Both the position numbers and the translations under genes were made by a program. Below are positions 50,249 to 58,742 of a stretch of 64,000 nt of DNA, piece after piece (within the stretch, counting starts at the first letter, position 1; every line of letters starts with the position of its first letter). The stretch comes from Halorubrum xinjiangense (GTDB taxonomy: Archaea; Halobacteriota; Halobacteria; Halobacteriales; Haloferacaceae): the NCBI RefSeq assembly GCF_900102375.1, contig NZ_FNBO01000011.1, forward strand, positions 1 to 64,000. Reading direction: 5' to 3'. The notes under the pieces are model-generated. The model was not told where the DNA came from. It saw nothing but the letters and a program-made list of their open reading frames with translations, and did not search any database.

Positions 50249-51154
50249 ATGACTCGCGTCGCCGAACTCGTCGCCTACCCGCTGAAGTCCTGTGACGGCG
50301 TCGCCGTCGACCGCGCCGCGATCGGTCCCGAGGGCGCGCTCCGCGGCGACCGCTCGTACGCGCTCGTCGAGGCCGGCGTCGACCCCGAGACGGCCTCGGT
50401 GGGCGGTGGCGGCGGCTACGTGAACGGGAAGAGCGAGCCGGCGATCCACGGGCTCCGCGCCGAGTACGACCTCGCGGGCCCGACCGATGCGACGCCCACG
50501 GCCGTGACGCTCTCGCGGCCCGCGACGGAGCGCGCGCCCGCTGGAGAGCGCACCTTCGCGCTCCCCGACGGGGGCGACGACCTCGCCGGCTGGGTCGGCG
50601 AGTACCTCGGATACGAGGTCGACCTCGTCCGCGACCCGGCCGGTGGCTTCCCCGACGACCGCGCCGCCCACGGCCCGACGGTCGTCTCCCGTGCGACGCT
50701 GGAGACGGTCGCGTCGTGGTTCGACGCGGTCGCGGACGCGACCGAGATGCGCCGTCGGCTCCGGCCGAACGTCGTGGTGGACGACTGCCCCGCCTTCTTC
50801 GAGGACCGACTGTTCGCCGACCACGGGGAGGGCGTCCGCGTCGCGGTCGGCGACACGGAGCTGATCGGCGTCAATCCGTGTCAGCGCTGCGTCGTCCCCT
50901 CCCGCGATCCGGACACGGGCGCCGCGATCGACGGGTTCCGCGAGCGGTTCGTCCGGAAGCGCCGCGAGACGCTACCGGAGTGGACGGTGAGCGACCGCTT
51001 CGACCACGACTTCCGGCTGATGGTCAACACCGTCGTCGAGGAGCAGTCGTGGGGGGACGTCCTCGCTGTCGGCGACGAGGTCACGAGAGACGGCGTCGTC
51101 GCTGTCGACGAGAACGGGACGCCGGTCGCGGAGGCAGAGTCCGCGGCCGAGTGA
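50249..51154 (+). CDS. MOSC-domain protein with N-terminal beta barrel
   Basis: A 301-residue protein of the mARC/YiiM type. The MOSC_N barrel is MTRVAELVAYPLKSCDGVAVD...GDRSYALV; the MOSC domain holds NPCQRCVVPSRDPDTG, whose Cys would bind molybdenum cofactor sulfur. Possible role in reducing N-hydroxylated compounds or carrying sulfur. It stands alone. Confidence 0.9.
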   Translation: MTRVAELVAYPLKSCDGVAVDRAAIGPEGALRGDRSYALVEAGVDPETASVGGGGGYVNGKSEPAIHGLRAEYDLAGPTDATPTAVTLSRPATERAPAGERTFALPDGGDDLAGWVGEYLGYEVDLVRDPAGGFPDDRAAHGPTVVSRATLETVASWFDAVADATEMRRRLRPNVVVDDCPAFFEDRLFADHGEGVRVAVGDTELIGVNPCQRCVVPSRDPDTGAAIDGFRERFVRKRRETLPEWTVSDRFDHDFRLMVNTVVEEQSWGDVLAVGDEVTRDGVVAVDENGTPVAEAESAAE

Positions 51155-51206
51155 TCGAGCGACGGCGTCGAAGAAAGGTGGGAAGGCGGTACCGCGTGGA
51201 GCTTCC

Positions 51207-52121
51207 TCAGCGCCCGCCGTCCGTCATCGCGACCGGTTCGTCGGGGTCGGCGTCGGCCGCTTCCGCGGCGGACTCGCCGTGAGACGCCGGGTCGACCGCG
51301 GCGTCAGTGACGCCGAACTGCGTCCAGAGGGTGGCGACGACGACGGCGTAGGCGACGAGGTCGTAGTGGACTGCGCCCTCTAGTCCGGTGAACGCGGTCA
51401 GCGTGCTGTAGCCGTAGAGGGCCGCGACGCTCCCGACGAACGCGACCTCGTTGGTGAACTCGCCGTCGCGCACCGCCGCCCACGCACGGCGGATCGTGGG
51501 GCCGCAGGCGACGAGGAACGCGATCCCGGAGAGCGCGCCGAGGTTGATGAAGAAGTGCGTCGTCATCTGGGAGTCGAGGATCGACTGGAGGTACTGGACC
51601 GTCACGGGGTCGTAGAACAGCCACTCGATCCGGGTCGGGTACAACACCGCGATGTACGGCGTCGCGACCATCAGACCGAACAGGACCGCGACCGCGACGC
51701 GGGCCGACGCGAACTGCGACGCGCGCCGCGCCTCGAACGCCTCGTCGCCGGACGCGACGACGAGCCCGCACTCCGCCAACACCTCGCGGAGCGCGTCGCG
51801 CGTCAGCGACGGGTCGTGGTGGACGCCGACGGTCCCGTTGCGCCGCGTCGCCGAGGCGGCGCTGACGCCGTCAACGTCTCGGAGGACCGCCTCCAGCAGC
51901 CCCTCGCGGCGGTCGGTGTCGATCCCCTCGACCGAGAACGTGTCGTGGTCGTGGTCGGCCGGGACGCGGGCGACCCGCGGTCCCGTCCCGGCGGCGTCGC
52001 CCCGGGTCGTTTTCTCCCCGGAGGAACCGGCCGCCCCTGTCTCGTCGGGGGCGTCGATTCCCCGCTCGCGGGCCGCGGCGTCGAGCGGCGTCTTGCCCCC
52101 GCGGTGGTCACTATCTCGCAT
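51207..52121 (-). CDS. HMA-like domain fused to membrane helices, P-type ATPase derived
   Basis: A 304-residue protein: acidic N-terminus, a ferredoxin-like HMA domain (about 60-125: FSVEGIDTDRREGLLEAVLRDVDGV), then about four membrane helices resembling the front half of a CopA-type P1B ATPase. The HMA domain lacks the CxxC copper ligands, and the phosphorylation (DKTGT) and ATP domains are absent. It may sense or scaffold rather than pump. Convergent with the MOSC gene. Confidence 0.75.
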   Translation of the reverse strand: MRDSDHRGGKTPLDAAARERGIDAPDETGAAGSSGEKTTRGDAAGTGPRVARVPADHDHDTFSVEGIDTDRREGLLEAVLRDVDGVSAASATRRNGTVGVHHDPSLTRDALREVLAECGLVVASGDEAFEARRASQFASARVAVAVLFGLMVATPYIAVLYPTRIEWLFYDPVTVQYLQSILDSQMTTHFFINLGALSGIAFLVACGPTIRRAWAAVRDGEFTNEVAFVGSVAALYGYSTLTAFTGLEGAVHYDLVAYAVVVATLWTQFGVTDAAVDPASHGESAAEAADADPDEPVAMTDGGR

Positions 52122-52204
52122 GAGTGATGTCTACGGTTACAAGAGCTTGAAACTTCCCCCGAGCGGAAGCGTCGCGTCCGGCCCCGAACCGCGGTGTCCG
52201 GTCG

Positions 52205-53074
52205 TCAGGCGTTGACGGATTCGAGGTAGGAGCTCACGATCATCTGGCCCTTCCGGGTGAGCGTCGTCCCGTCCTCGCCGTCCGCGACGAGGTCGGCCTC
52301 CCGGAGCGTGTCGAGGATCATCGAGGTCTGCGCGACGTCGCCGGTGATCACGTCGGCGATGTTCGCCTCGCCGCCCGCGGAGTAGATGGAGACGAGTATC
52401 TCCAGCTGCTCTTCGGTCGGGTCGAAGGAGTCGAGGTCCTCCATCGCCTCGTCGTACTCGATCTTGATGTACCGGCCGAGGATGTTGAGCGCGCGCTCGT
52501 TCGGCACGGTCGCGATCGACGTGACCGTTCGGCCGTCGGCGACGTGCCGGAACACGAGCGCGGGCCGCTTTTTCCCGCCGAGGGTTCGGTCGGTGCGCTC
52601 GTAGTCGATCACCGCGGAGAGGTCGACGGCGAACGGCTCGGGGCAGTTCTCGAACCGGATCTCGCCCGGCGACACCGACACCGAGGCGCGGTGGTCGCTC
52701 GCGTCCGTGACGCGCCCGCCGACCTTCGCCGGGTGCCGTACCGTGACGGTGACGTTCCGCAGCAGGGCCTTGAACAGCAGCCTGACGAACCGGTCCATGT
52801 CCTCGGGCTCGCCCTCCACGAGCGCCGCGCGCCGCGACCCGTCGCGCTCGTACGCGACGGTGACGCTGTCGTTGAAAAACGAGCGCAGGTCGCCGGGGAC
52901 GCTCCCGACGACGACGTCGAACACCCGCGTGAGCGGGACCGTCTCCTTCCCGTCGTCCGTCGCGATGACTAACCGTCGCTGACTCAGCAGGACGCGACCT
53001 GTCACCGGTTCGTCGGTCTTCAGGGTCCCCGCGTGGACGCGACCGACGAAGTCGGCGACGACGGACTCCTCCAT
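52205..53074 (-). CDS. cheF: CheF chemotaxis adaptor
   Basis: A 289-residue archaeal protein linking the Che system to the archaellum switch. Visible: N-terminal DUF439-type PH-like domain (VGRVHAGTLKTDEPVTGRVLLSQRRLVIATDDGKETVPLTRVFDVVVG), repeat strands, and a C-terminal winged helix (TSMILDTLREADLVADGEDGTTLTRKGQMIV). Other che and arl genes are not in the window, so it stands apart from the usual cluster. Confidence 0.9.
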   Translation of the reverse strand: MEESVVADFVGRVHAGTLKTDEPVTGRVLLSQRRLVIATDDGKETVPLTRVFDVVVGSVPGDLRSFFNDSVTVAYERDGSRRAALVEGEPEDMDRFVRLLFKALLRNVTVTVRHPAKVGGRVTDASDHRASVSVSPGEIRFENCPEPFAVDLSAVIDYERTDRTLGGKKRPALVFRHVADGRTVTSIATVPNERALNILGRYIKIEYDEAMEDLDSFDPTEEQLEILVSIYSAGGEANIADVITGDVAQTSMILDTLREADLVADGEDGTTLTRKGQMIVSSYLESVNA

Positions 53075-53308
53075 CGGTGAGTACTGAGCGCCGTACGCTA
53101 TTTATTGTTACCCACCCCGTATCAGTCATGATAACCGTCTGTCACGCGAGCGGCCGCGGGTCGCCGGGTGGACGGGAACGATCCGAGCGTTCGACGCCGC
53201 GAAACTCGTCTGATCGGGCCGAATTTGTTCGGTCGTCGGCGCCCGTTCTCGAAGCGATCGGGTGGGGAACAGCAAAGCCTAATGAGGTGGGCTTCAAACC
53301 ATCAGGTG

Positions 53309-53698
53309 ATGCCCACAGTAGAATACCTCAACTACGAAGTGCTCGACGACCACGGCTGGTCGATGGACGACGACAACCTCTTCGAGGAGGCCGCAGACGC
53401 CGGCCTCGACGCCGAAGACTACGGTACCCTCGAAGTGAATCAGGGCGAGTACATCCTCGAATCGGCCGAGGCGCAGGGCTACGACTGGCCCTTCTCGTGC
53501 CGTGCCGGCGCGTGCGCGAACTGCGCCTCCATCGTCAAGGAAGGCGACATCGAGATGGACATGCAACAGATCCTCTCCGACGAGGAGGTCGAAGAGAAGA
53601 ACGTCCGCCTCACCTGTATCGGCAGCCCGGCAACCGACGAGGTCAAGATCGTCTACAACGCGAAACACCTCGACTACCTGCAGAACCGCGTCATCTAA
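53309..53698 (+). CDS. fdx: 2Fe-2S plant-type ferredoxin (halophilic)
   Basis: A 129-residue halophilic ferredoxin with the acidic N-terminal insertion ([20 protein letters not shown]). Cluster Cys are in CRAGACANC and the distal LTC. It serves pyruvate and 2-oxoglutarate ferredoxin oxidoreductases as electron carrier. ATG at 53309 with GGTGATG just upstream; the open frame upstream is not conserved. Confidence 0.95.
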   Translation: MPTVEYLNYEVLDDHGWSMDDDNLFEEAADAGLDAEDYGTLEVNQGEYILESAEAQGYDWPFSCRAGACANCASIVKEGDIEMDMQQILSDEEVEEKNVRLTCIGSPATDEVKIVYNAKHLDYLQNRVI

Positions 53699-54080
53699 GC
53701 AGCAGCGTAAAACCCTCGTTAAACAATCGCGGCTCTTCGGAATCAGCTTTGATTTCGTATCCGCGACATTCACACTATAGAGCCGATCTGTAGCAGGTTC
53801 TCTAATCACTAGAGAACTCGGAGCAGAACTTTCTTTTGTAATCCACGACGTTTGGTCACCCTTGAGTCGATGTCAGATGCTCGCGCCCCAGCTTCCGATG
53901 TACTTGTACCTCCGCTCCGCTCACCCGAGATGTAGTCTCAACACAAAATCCTTTGAATAGCGCCACATCTCCCGGAAGTACACGCCGACACAGAGTGAAC
54001 TACCCTTCTTTTCTCGGCAGCTACCACTAGCTCATTGAGATAGGTGTTTGATATCCGACTCGCTGATACCTACCCAGAAT
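53699..54080. other. Intergenic drop in GC, start of the right-hand accessory region
   Basis: About 380 bases of clearly lower GC than the ferredoxin before it; no frame with haloarchaeal composition. From here to the end of the window GC and codon use differ from the core. I see no tRNA, integrase or direct repeat that marks the boundary. Confidence 0.5.
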
Positions 54081-54989
54081 TCACTCTGCTTCCACAAGTT
54101 GTGTTGCCAGCGATTCGAGTTCCCCAACTTCATCGATCGCACTCAGCCACCGATCCGGAAGCTGTGACGCCCCGAACCGCGCACCTGCGACCGCACCCGC
54201 AATCGCGCCGATCGTGTCGGTATCTCCACCGCGATTGACCGCAGTCACGATTGCTTCCTCGGCATTCTCTGCGAATAACCCATCGTGGAGCGCCGTCTGT
54301 AGCGAGTGAACGACGTACCCTGACGTCTCCAACGTATCGAGAGAGTCACCACGAGCGAGCGGTTGAAGCGCCGTCACAAGCTCACCAGGCGCGTCTGAAC
54401 CGACGCTGTCAAGCGCGTCCTGTAACGGCGTGTCTGTACCTTCAAGAAGGCCTGCCACCGTGAGGTTCAGCACCGCGCAGCCGTACGTACACCGCGGGTC
54501 AGCGTGCGTGATCTGCGAGGACTGGCGGCTCACCTCCACGAGTCGTTCCCGGTCTGTCGCGTACGGAATGGCGAGCGGCGCGCATCGCATCACACTCCCG
54601 TTGCCCGCATTCTGGCCTTCAGGGCTCGTCTCCCAGACGTGCTGGCCTGCTTCGTCCCACTCGTCACCGTGTTTCAGTCGGCTGAGCGACTTCATCGTCA
54701 TCCGTCCGATGTCGAACGGGTTACTGTCATACCACGCGACGAACCGCTCGGCAATGTCTGCCGGATCGAACTCGTGTTGCTCAACGAGACTCCGCGCAAT
54801 ACACAGCGCTTGCTCGGTGTCGTCTGTGATCGTCCCAGCGGGCTGGTTCCACGTTCCGTGCCCAATCATCTCGTCGAGCTGCCCGTGCTCAGCCCGAATC
54901 TCGGACGCAGACACAAACTCAACCGGCCGGCCAAGCGCATCTCCACAGGCGATCCCACAGAGAACACCACGAGCTCGATCGGTATCCAT
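54081..54989 (-). CDS. ADP-ribosylglycohydrolase (DraG-like)
   Basis: A 302-residue all-helical hydrolase removing ADP-ribose from proteins or small molecules. Metal motifs: GTITDDTEQALCIAR (Thr-Asp-Asp near residue 55) and VNRGGDTDTIGAIAGAVAGA near 243, which together hold two Mg ions. The substrate is not known; such genes often occur in phage or defence contexts. No partner ADP-ribosyltransferase adjoins. Confidence 0.93.
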   Translation of the reverse strand: MDTDRARGVLCGIACGDALGRPVEFVSASEIRAEHGQLDEMIGHGTWNQPAGTITDDTEQALCIARSLVEQHEFDPADIAERFVAWYDSNPFDIGRMTMKSLSRLKHGDEWDEAGQHVWETSPEGQNAGNGSVMRCAPLAIPYATDRERLVEVSRQSSQITHADPRCTYGCAVLNLTVAGLLEGTDTPLQDALDSVGSDAPGELVTALQPLARGDSLDTLETSGYVVHSLQTALHDGLFAENAEEAIVTAVNRGGDTDTIGAIAGAVAGARFGASQLPDRWLSAIDEVGELESLATQLVEAE

Positions 54990-55190
54990 ACGTCACACTA
55001 CATGATCCTCGACGAAAAGTGTCGGGTGAGAAGTACTGCTTCGGTTGTCTCTGTATCGCAGCTGAAGGTTCTGGTGGACTCCGACTACAGCGGTCCCATT
55101 TCGGCGTCTGCGATCGGGTCAGATAGCTTTCTCAACAGAAACCGGAATCGGAATTCAAATGGCCGAATGGTTGTAACACGGGATGTCCGA

Positions 55191-55406
55191 ATGTCAGAAG
55201 ATAGCAGTTCTACCCACGTACCCAGCCAGCCCGTTGTCGTCCAAGAAGATACCCATCAAAACGAAATTCCGGAGAATATCGACTCAGAGCTGTATTCGGC
55301 AGATAGCCCCACTAACTCGTTCCATGAGTTCACAATCGAGCGTGGGGATGAGCTTGTTGAAGCACTTCGCAATAACGGCTACACAGTAGAATTCAGAGAC
55401 CAGTAA
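55191..55406 (+). CDS. Hypothetical acidic protein, 71 residues
   Basis: MSEDSSSTHVPSQPVVVQED then ...NSFHEFTIERGDELVEALRNNGYTVEFRDQ. The C-terminal 30 residues resemble a short alpha/beta tail. Starts at 55191 (ATGTCAGAAG); an in-frame ATG at 55167 is also possible. No recognised domain. Lies between two island genes. Confidence 0.5.
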   Translation: MSEDSSSTHVPSQPVVVQEDTHQNEIPENIDSELYSADSPTNSFHEFTIERGDELVEALRNNGYTVEFRDQ

Positions 55407-55429
55407 CGTCTCGACATCCAAGATGGACG

Positions 55430-55726
55430 TCATCTATCTTGCTCTGATAGCCCACCCTTCTCATCGGTCTTCTGTTTGTCTCGATCTCGCTCGTCACAGA
55501 GTTCCATCGTGGCTGATCTCTCTTCTTTTTCGCTCTCAGACGCAAGTCCACCGCGAATATCGGACGGGCGCTTGACCGATTGAATCACCACCTCTCCTTC
55601 CTCAGTTTCAATAAACCGGACTCGTCCCGGCGTGTCGATGTTGAGCTTCTCACGAAAGTCTTGGGGGATCGTCACCTCCCCCTGGCTCGTGACAGTGAAG
55701 ACCGTTGCGTCGTGAGAATCGCTCAT
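55430..55726 (-). CDS. AbrB/MazE-type swapped-hairpin DNA-binding protein
   Basis: A 98-residue protein with the SpoVT-AbrB fold: FTVTSQGEVTIPQDFREKLNIDTPGRVRFIETEEGEVVIQSVKRPSDIRGGL. The C-terminal half is a charged helix as in antitoxins that cap a PIN toxin. No toxin gene follows, so it is an orphan antitoxin or a stand-alone regulator. Confidence 0.85.
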   Translation of the reverse strand: MSDSHDATVFTVTSQGEVTIPQDFREKLNIDTPGRVRFIETEEGEVVIQSVKRPSDIRGGLASESEKEERSATMELCDERDRDKQKTDEKGGLSEQDR

Positions 55727-55760
55727 GAGTACTGAAATTGGTTTAGTGCTACTTTGATCT

Positions 55761-55964
55761 TTGGCCCTGTTGGAATTCTTTCTCGTCGTACAAGAGGAAT
55801 TGTCAGACGACGATTTCCAAGATTCCGCGAGCTATTATGGTATCGAGGACATCGTGACGGAACTCATAGAACTTCTTCGCTCAGAAGGAGAGACCGCATC
55901 GGACAACACACCACGATGGGAAGAGTTCGAGACACTGGCTTCCGAGTACGAGGTAGCTCTCTGA
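55761..55964 (+). pseudogene. Short fragment of a gene with no proper start
   Basis: An acidic frame (ELSDDDFQDSASYYGIEDIVTELIELLRSEGE...RWEEFETLASEYEVAL) begins with no ATG; its TTG at 55761 lies next to a 55,764 sequence GGCCCTGTTGGAATTC that resembles the end of the small repeats found downstream. It looks like the 3' part of a truncated gene. A real TTG-started gene cannot be ruled out. Confidence 0.4.
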
Positions 55965-56044
55965 GCTAGGAATCAACGTTCCTCGTCCGCGCTCCGCCAG
56001 CAGTTCTGTGAACTTGTGAGTCTCATGGGGGACGACCTGACAGT

Positions 56045-56668
56045 CTAGGCTGTCCCGCGATCGGTTGTCGGAAGTTCCTCGTCAATGCCGACATCGTGCC
56101 CAGCGGCGTACCCGTTCAGCTTGGCAGCGATTGGCGACTCACGCAACTCGTCGTCGCCGTATCCCGCCGTCTCAAACGCGTCCATGAGCGAGGAGACGGA
56201 CCGCAGCTTGTACTTCTGGTGATAATCCTCAGCAGGATAGAAGCGTGAGAGCTGCTCGATGCGTGTTCCGATCCCATCGGCAGTGAGCCCTCGCGTCGTG
56301 AGAAATTCGTCGAGGACTGCTCGTTGGTCTTCCGTCCCAGCGAACACGATGTTCTGATACTGTGTTTTTCTGGTCTGGTGCTGCGGATTGTGTGATTCAA
56401 ACACCCGATTCAGAAGGTCTCGATACGCTACCGTGTCGGGATCGAACTCAACTTGGAACACTTCCGTGTGGTCGCCTAACGCGTGATACGTCGGATCGTG
56501 TTTTGTACCGCCGGCGTAGCCGACCCGGGTACGAACGACGCCGTCCATCGCACCGAACTGGGCATCAGGTCCCCAGAAGCAGCCGATTCCGAACGTCGCC
56601 GTGGCAGTCTCCGCACTATCCATCGCACGGCGGTCGTACTCGCGTATCTGTGTTTGTGTGAGCGTCAT
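56045..56668 (-). CDS. msrA: Peptide-methionine (S)-S-oxide reductase
   Basis: A 207-residue MsrA that repairs oxidised methionine. The catalytic GCFWG motif is near residue 31 (FGIGCFWGPDAQFG). Substrate-binding region RVGYAGGTKHDPTYHALGDHTEVFQVEFDPDTVAY and NPQHQTRKTQYQNIVF follow. The thioredoxin-recycled C-terminal Cys pair is missing. ATG at 56668. Confidence 0.95.
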   Translation of the reverse strand: MTLTQTQIREYDRRAMDSAETATATFGIGCFWGPDAQFGAMDGVVRTRVGYAGGTKHDPTYHALGDHTEVFQVEFDPDTVAYRDLLNRVFESHNPQHQTRKTQYQNIVFAGTEDQRAVLDEFLTTRGLTADGIGTRIEQLSRFYPAEDYHQKYKLRSVSSLMDAFETAGYGDDELRESPIAAKLNGYAAGHDVGIDEELPTTDRGTA

Positions 56669-56962
56669 TGGAGTCACCAGCCTCGAGAGTCGCCGGAGCG
56701 CGGGTCGTGGATCCCACCGCATCTATCACCAGTTAGGCTCGCAGCCGTATATGCTGAGCGTCGATATCCATGCGCAGTCGGCAGCGAAAAGACACTCTCG
56801 GCGTCGTGAGCTGCTGTGGAGTGCGGTCGACGGTTCGGGTCATCGAATACTCGACCTACTGAGTTTGCCCATCTCCTAATTGTACTAAGTTAGCTCGCGG
56901 CCGATCTGGTGAGATACGGGAAGGAAGCAGCGACGATTGACCAACCCGGGTGCGGGTGGCCG

Positions 56963-57367
56963 TTAGGGCGCTGCCGCGCCGATGTCCCCGTTAGATCTCG
57001 CAAAGGGAATGTCGATTTCGAGGCCGTCGTAGGTCAGTTTCGGTTTCTTCGCGTGACCTGCTCCGCCACCTTCGAACTCGATAACGCCGATATCGTCGAG
57101 TTCAGAGAGGTTTCGGTGAACCTGTTTGTAGTCCCGGTCCACCAGTTCGGCAGCTTCGCGGATACTTTCGGGTTCGTGTTCAGATATTGCCTCTAACAAC
57201 TCCAAGTTCTTCGGACTGAGGAGTCGGCTGAGTTCAGCGTACGAGCCGAAGTTCAGTACCGGCTGGGCGTCGTCGAGATCCTCACCCTCCTGAGCGGCCT
57301 TGATGCGACTGCGCGTGCGCTGATCGAGGCGGTCGCGTTCGCCGACGGTGACTTTGAGTGTGGGCAT
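56963..57367 (-). CDS. wHTH antitoxin (HVO_A0114/TumA-like)
   Basis: A 134-residue winged-helix protein: EHEPESIREAAELVDRDYKQVHRNLSELDDIGVIEFEGGG is the DNA-binding wing with the HVO_A0114 pattern. It starts 23 bases after the DUF6516 toxin gene on the same strand; the pair matches TumE/TumA-type toxin-antitoxin loci, where the HTH protein neutralises and autoregulates. Confidence 0.78.
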   Translation of the reverse strand: MPTLKVTVGERDRLDQRTRSRIKAAQEGEDLDDAQPVLNFGSYAELSRLLSPKNLELLEAISEHEPESIREAAELVDRDYKQVHRNLSELDDIGVIEFEGGGAGHAKKPKLTYDGLEIDIPFARSNGDIGAAAP

Positions 57368-57390
57368 GGTATGTCTCTCCCGGAGGCGTC

Positions 57391-57696
57391 CTACTCTGAC
57401 CAGTCCCACGAAACGGGAGTCATTTCTTCAACGTCACGCTTGAAGCGGTCGTAAAGCGTCAGCATTTCTGGGAACTGAATGATTTCGACATCGTCCCCGA
57501 TGTGGCGCTCGTGACCTTTCCTCCGTTCGTGAGCGTTGTCGTAGCGGAGGATGGTGTCGCCACCGACTTCCCCGAGGTGTAGACCGTAGTCCCACCCGCT
57601 CGGGTACTTCTCATCCTCCGTCTGCCGGATGGTCACACTGACAACGTAGCCATCTTTGACATCCTTCCAATCTTCGATGGTGGTGTAGGACGCCAT
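57391..57696 (-). CDS. TumE-like toxin (DUF6516)
   Basis: A 101-residue protein with the DUF6516 pattern: GDTILRYDNAHERRKGHERHIGDD...FPEMLTLYDRFKRDVEEM. Conserved RYDN and His residues may form the active site. First gene of the pair. The unit lies 84 bases before the first small inverted-repeat element. Confidence 0.75.
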   Translation of the reverse strand: MASYTTIEDWKDVKDGYVVSVTIRQTEDEKYPSGWDYGLHLGEVGGDTILRYDNAHERRKGHERHIGDDVEIIQFPEMLTLYDRFKRDVEEMTPVSWDWSE

Positions 57697-57779
57697 CCGT
57701 CATCCTATGTTATCACCTCCATATGTATAAGCCTATGGACCCCACGACATAGGTATAGTCGGCTCAGACAGGTTCAGGT

Positions 57780-58312
57780 GGTTCTGTTGAGCCCTGAAAA
57801 GGTGATCTGTTTTGCTCCGATCTGGTCAATACAGAGGACGCACGGATTGTTTTGTGTAGTTGTTTCACCGACAATTCTTAGTTACGGGATATGTTATTAG
57901 CCCACATGTTCGATCTGTTCGGCGGCGACGATGACCATGATGATCGTGTAGAGTCCCAGGCAGACTTGTTCAGAGATCTCGGCTATTCAGACATTCGAGC
58001 CGATCACACATCAGAATACCCGGACCCAAAGAAACGAAACGGCCGGATCCCCGATGTGACCGCTGATAATCCGTTTGGGCGTGACCCTGTAGTTGAAATC
58101 GATACTGGGAAAGATACCTCAAAAAGAGACCAGCGTCAACTTAATGATCTCTCATCAGGACTTGATCCGAATGAGACTCTAATTCAGGTTGACGAAGATG
58201 ATCGGCTTGTTGACGGCTGGTAAGACCATCTGAATACTCGCGCGATTAGCAGTCTTTAGCCACCGGCTGTTTCACCATATTGTATATCTGAAGAATAGAT
58301 TTCAACAGAGCC
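57780..58312. mobile_element. Small inverted-repeat element 1, with a cargo gene
   Basis: Left end GGTTCTGTTGA...AGGTGATCTG, with a further block AATACAGAGGACG at about 57,827; right end CCGGCTGTTTCA...GAAGAATAGATTTCAACAG, ending AGCC at 58312. The two ends pair as inverted repeats (GGYTCTGTTGA against its complement) and match the ends of the elements at 62,224 and 61,129. The flanks differ (GTTCAGGT left, GCTCACTC right), so no target duplication survives. One small gene lies inside. Confidence 0.65.
57906..58223 (+). CDS. Cargo gene of element 1: 105-residue acidic protein
   Basis: MFDLFGGDDDHDDRVESQAD...PDVTADNPFGRDPVVEIDTGKDTSKRDQRQLNDLSSGLDPNETLIQVDEDDRLVDGW. The VEIDTGKDTSKRDQRQL segment recalls nuclease-like (PD-(D/E)xK, E-x-K) strand patterns, but the match is too weak to name. 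It lies fully inside the inverted-repeat element. Start at 57906 chosen over an upstream ATG 15 bases before. Confidence 0.6.
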   Translation: MFDLFGGDDDHDDRVESQADLFRDLGYSDIRADHTSEYPDPKKRNGRIPDVTADNPFGRDPVVEIDTGKDTSKRDQRQLNDLSSGLDPNETLIQVDEDDRLVDGW

Positions 58313-58445
58313 GCTCACTCATATTGTTGGGTTCCGTGACGAACCGCTGTATATGCCGCGTGGAGCGCGTCGAATAGGGTGGGATCGTGTTATCATCTCC
58401 ACACACTTCGGTGACTCGAAAACACCAGAACTCGGTCAACCCTGG

Positions 58446-58742
58446 TCAGGTATCGTCATCAGACGGTGGTCGTTTTGACAGTCGATCGAACCGATCTTGC
58501 GCTGCCGAGGATCGTTCCGCTGTCTCTTCAGGCTCGTATACTGCTTCCTCAATATCTCCATCACGAAGCGTTACTGTGAGGATTGCGTCGGCGTGCTGCG
58601 CATCTGTAGGAAACTGTGCTGCGTCGATCACAGCGTTCCCAACTTCGTCTCCATCGCGTTCGAAAAACACGGTTGCGTAGCCGTCTTCGACGCTGTCGAT
58701 AACAGCCGTGTACGTGCCGTCAGGTAGCTCAACTGGCGACAT
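58446..58742 (-). CDS. DUF3006-family protein
   Basis: A 98-residue protein: LPDGTYTAVIDSVEDGYATVFFERDGDEVGNAVIDAAQFPTDAQHADAILTVTLRDGDIEEAVYEPEETAER, the DUF3006 pattern (small beta barrel). Its ATG overlaps the stop of the MBL gene (TAATG). DUF3006 genes are known to sit next to ComEC-like MBL hydrolases, as here. Confidence 0.85.
   Translation of the reverse strand: MSPVELPDGTYTAVIDSVEDGYATVFFERDGDEVGNAVIDAAQFPTDAQHADAILTVTLRDGDIEEAVYEPEETAERSSAAQDRFDRLSKRPPSDDDT

Noticed and set aside
55754-55790. Left end of another small inverted-repeat element
   Set aside because: GGCCCTGTTGGAATTC resembles the ends only in part, and no right end or target duplication was found downstream.
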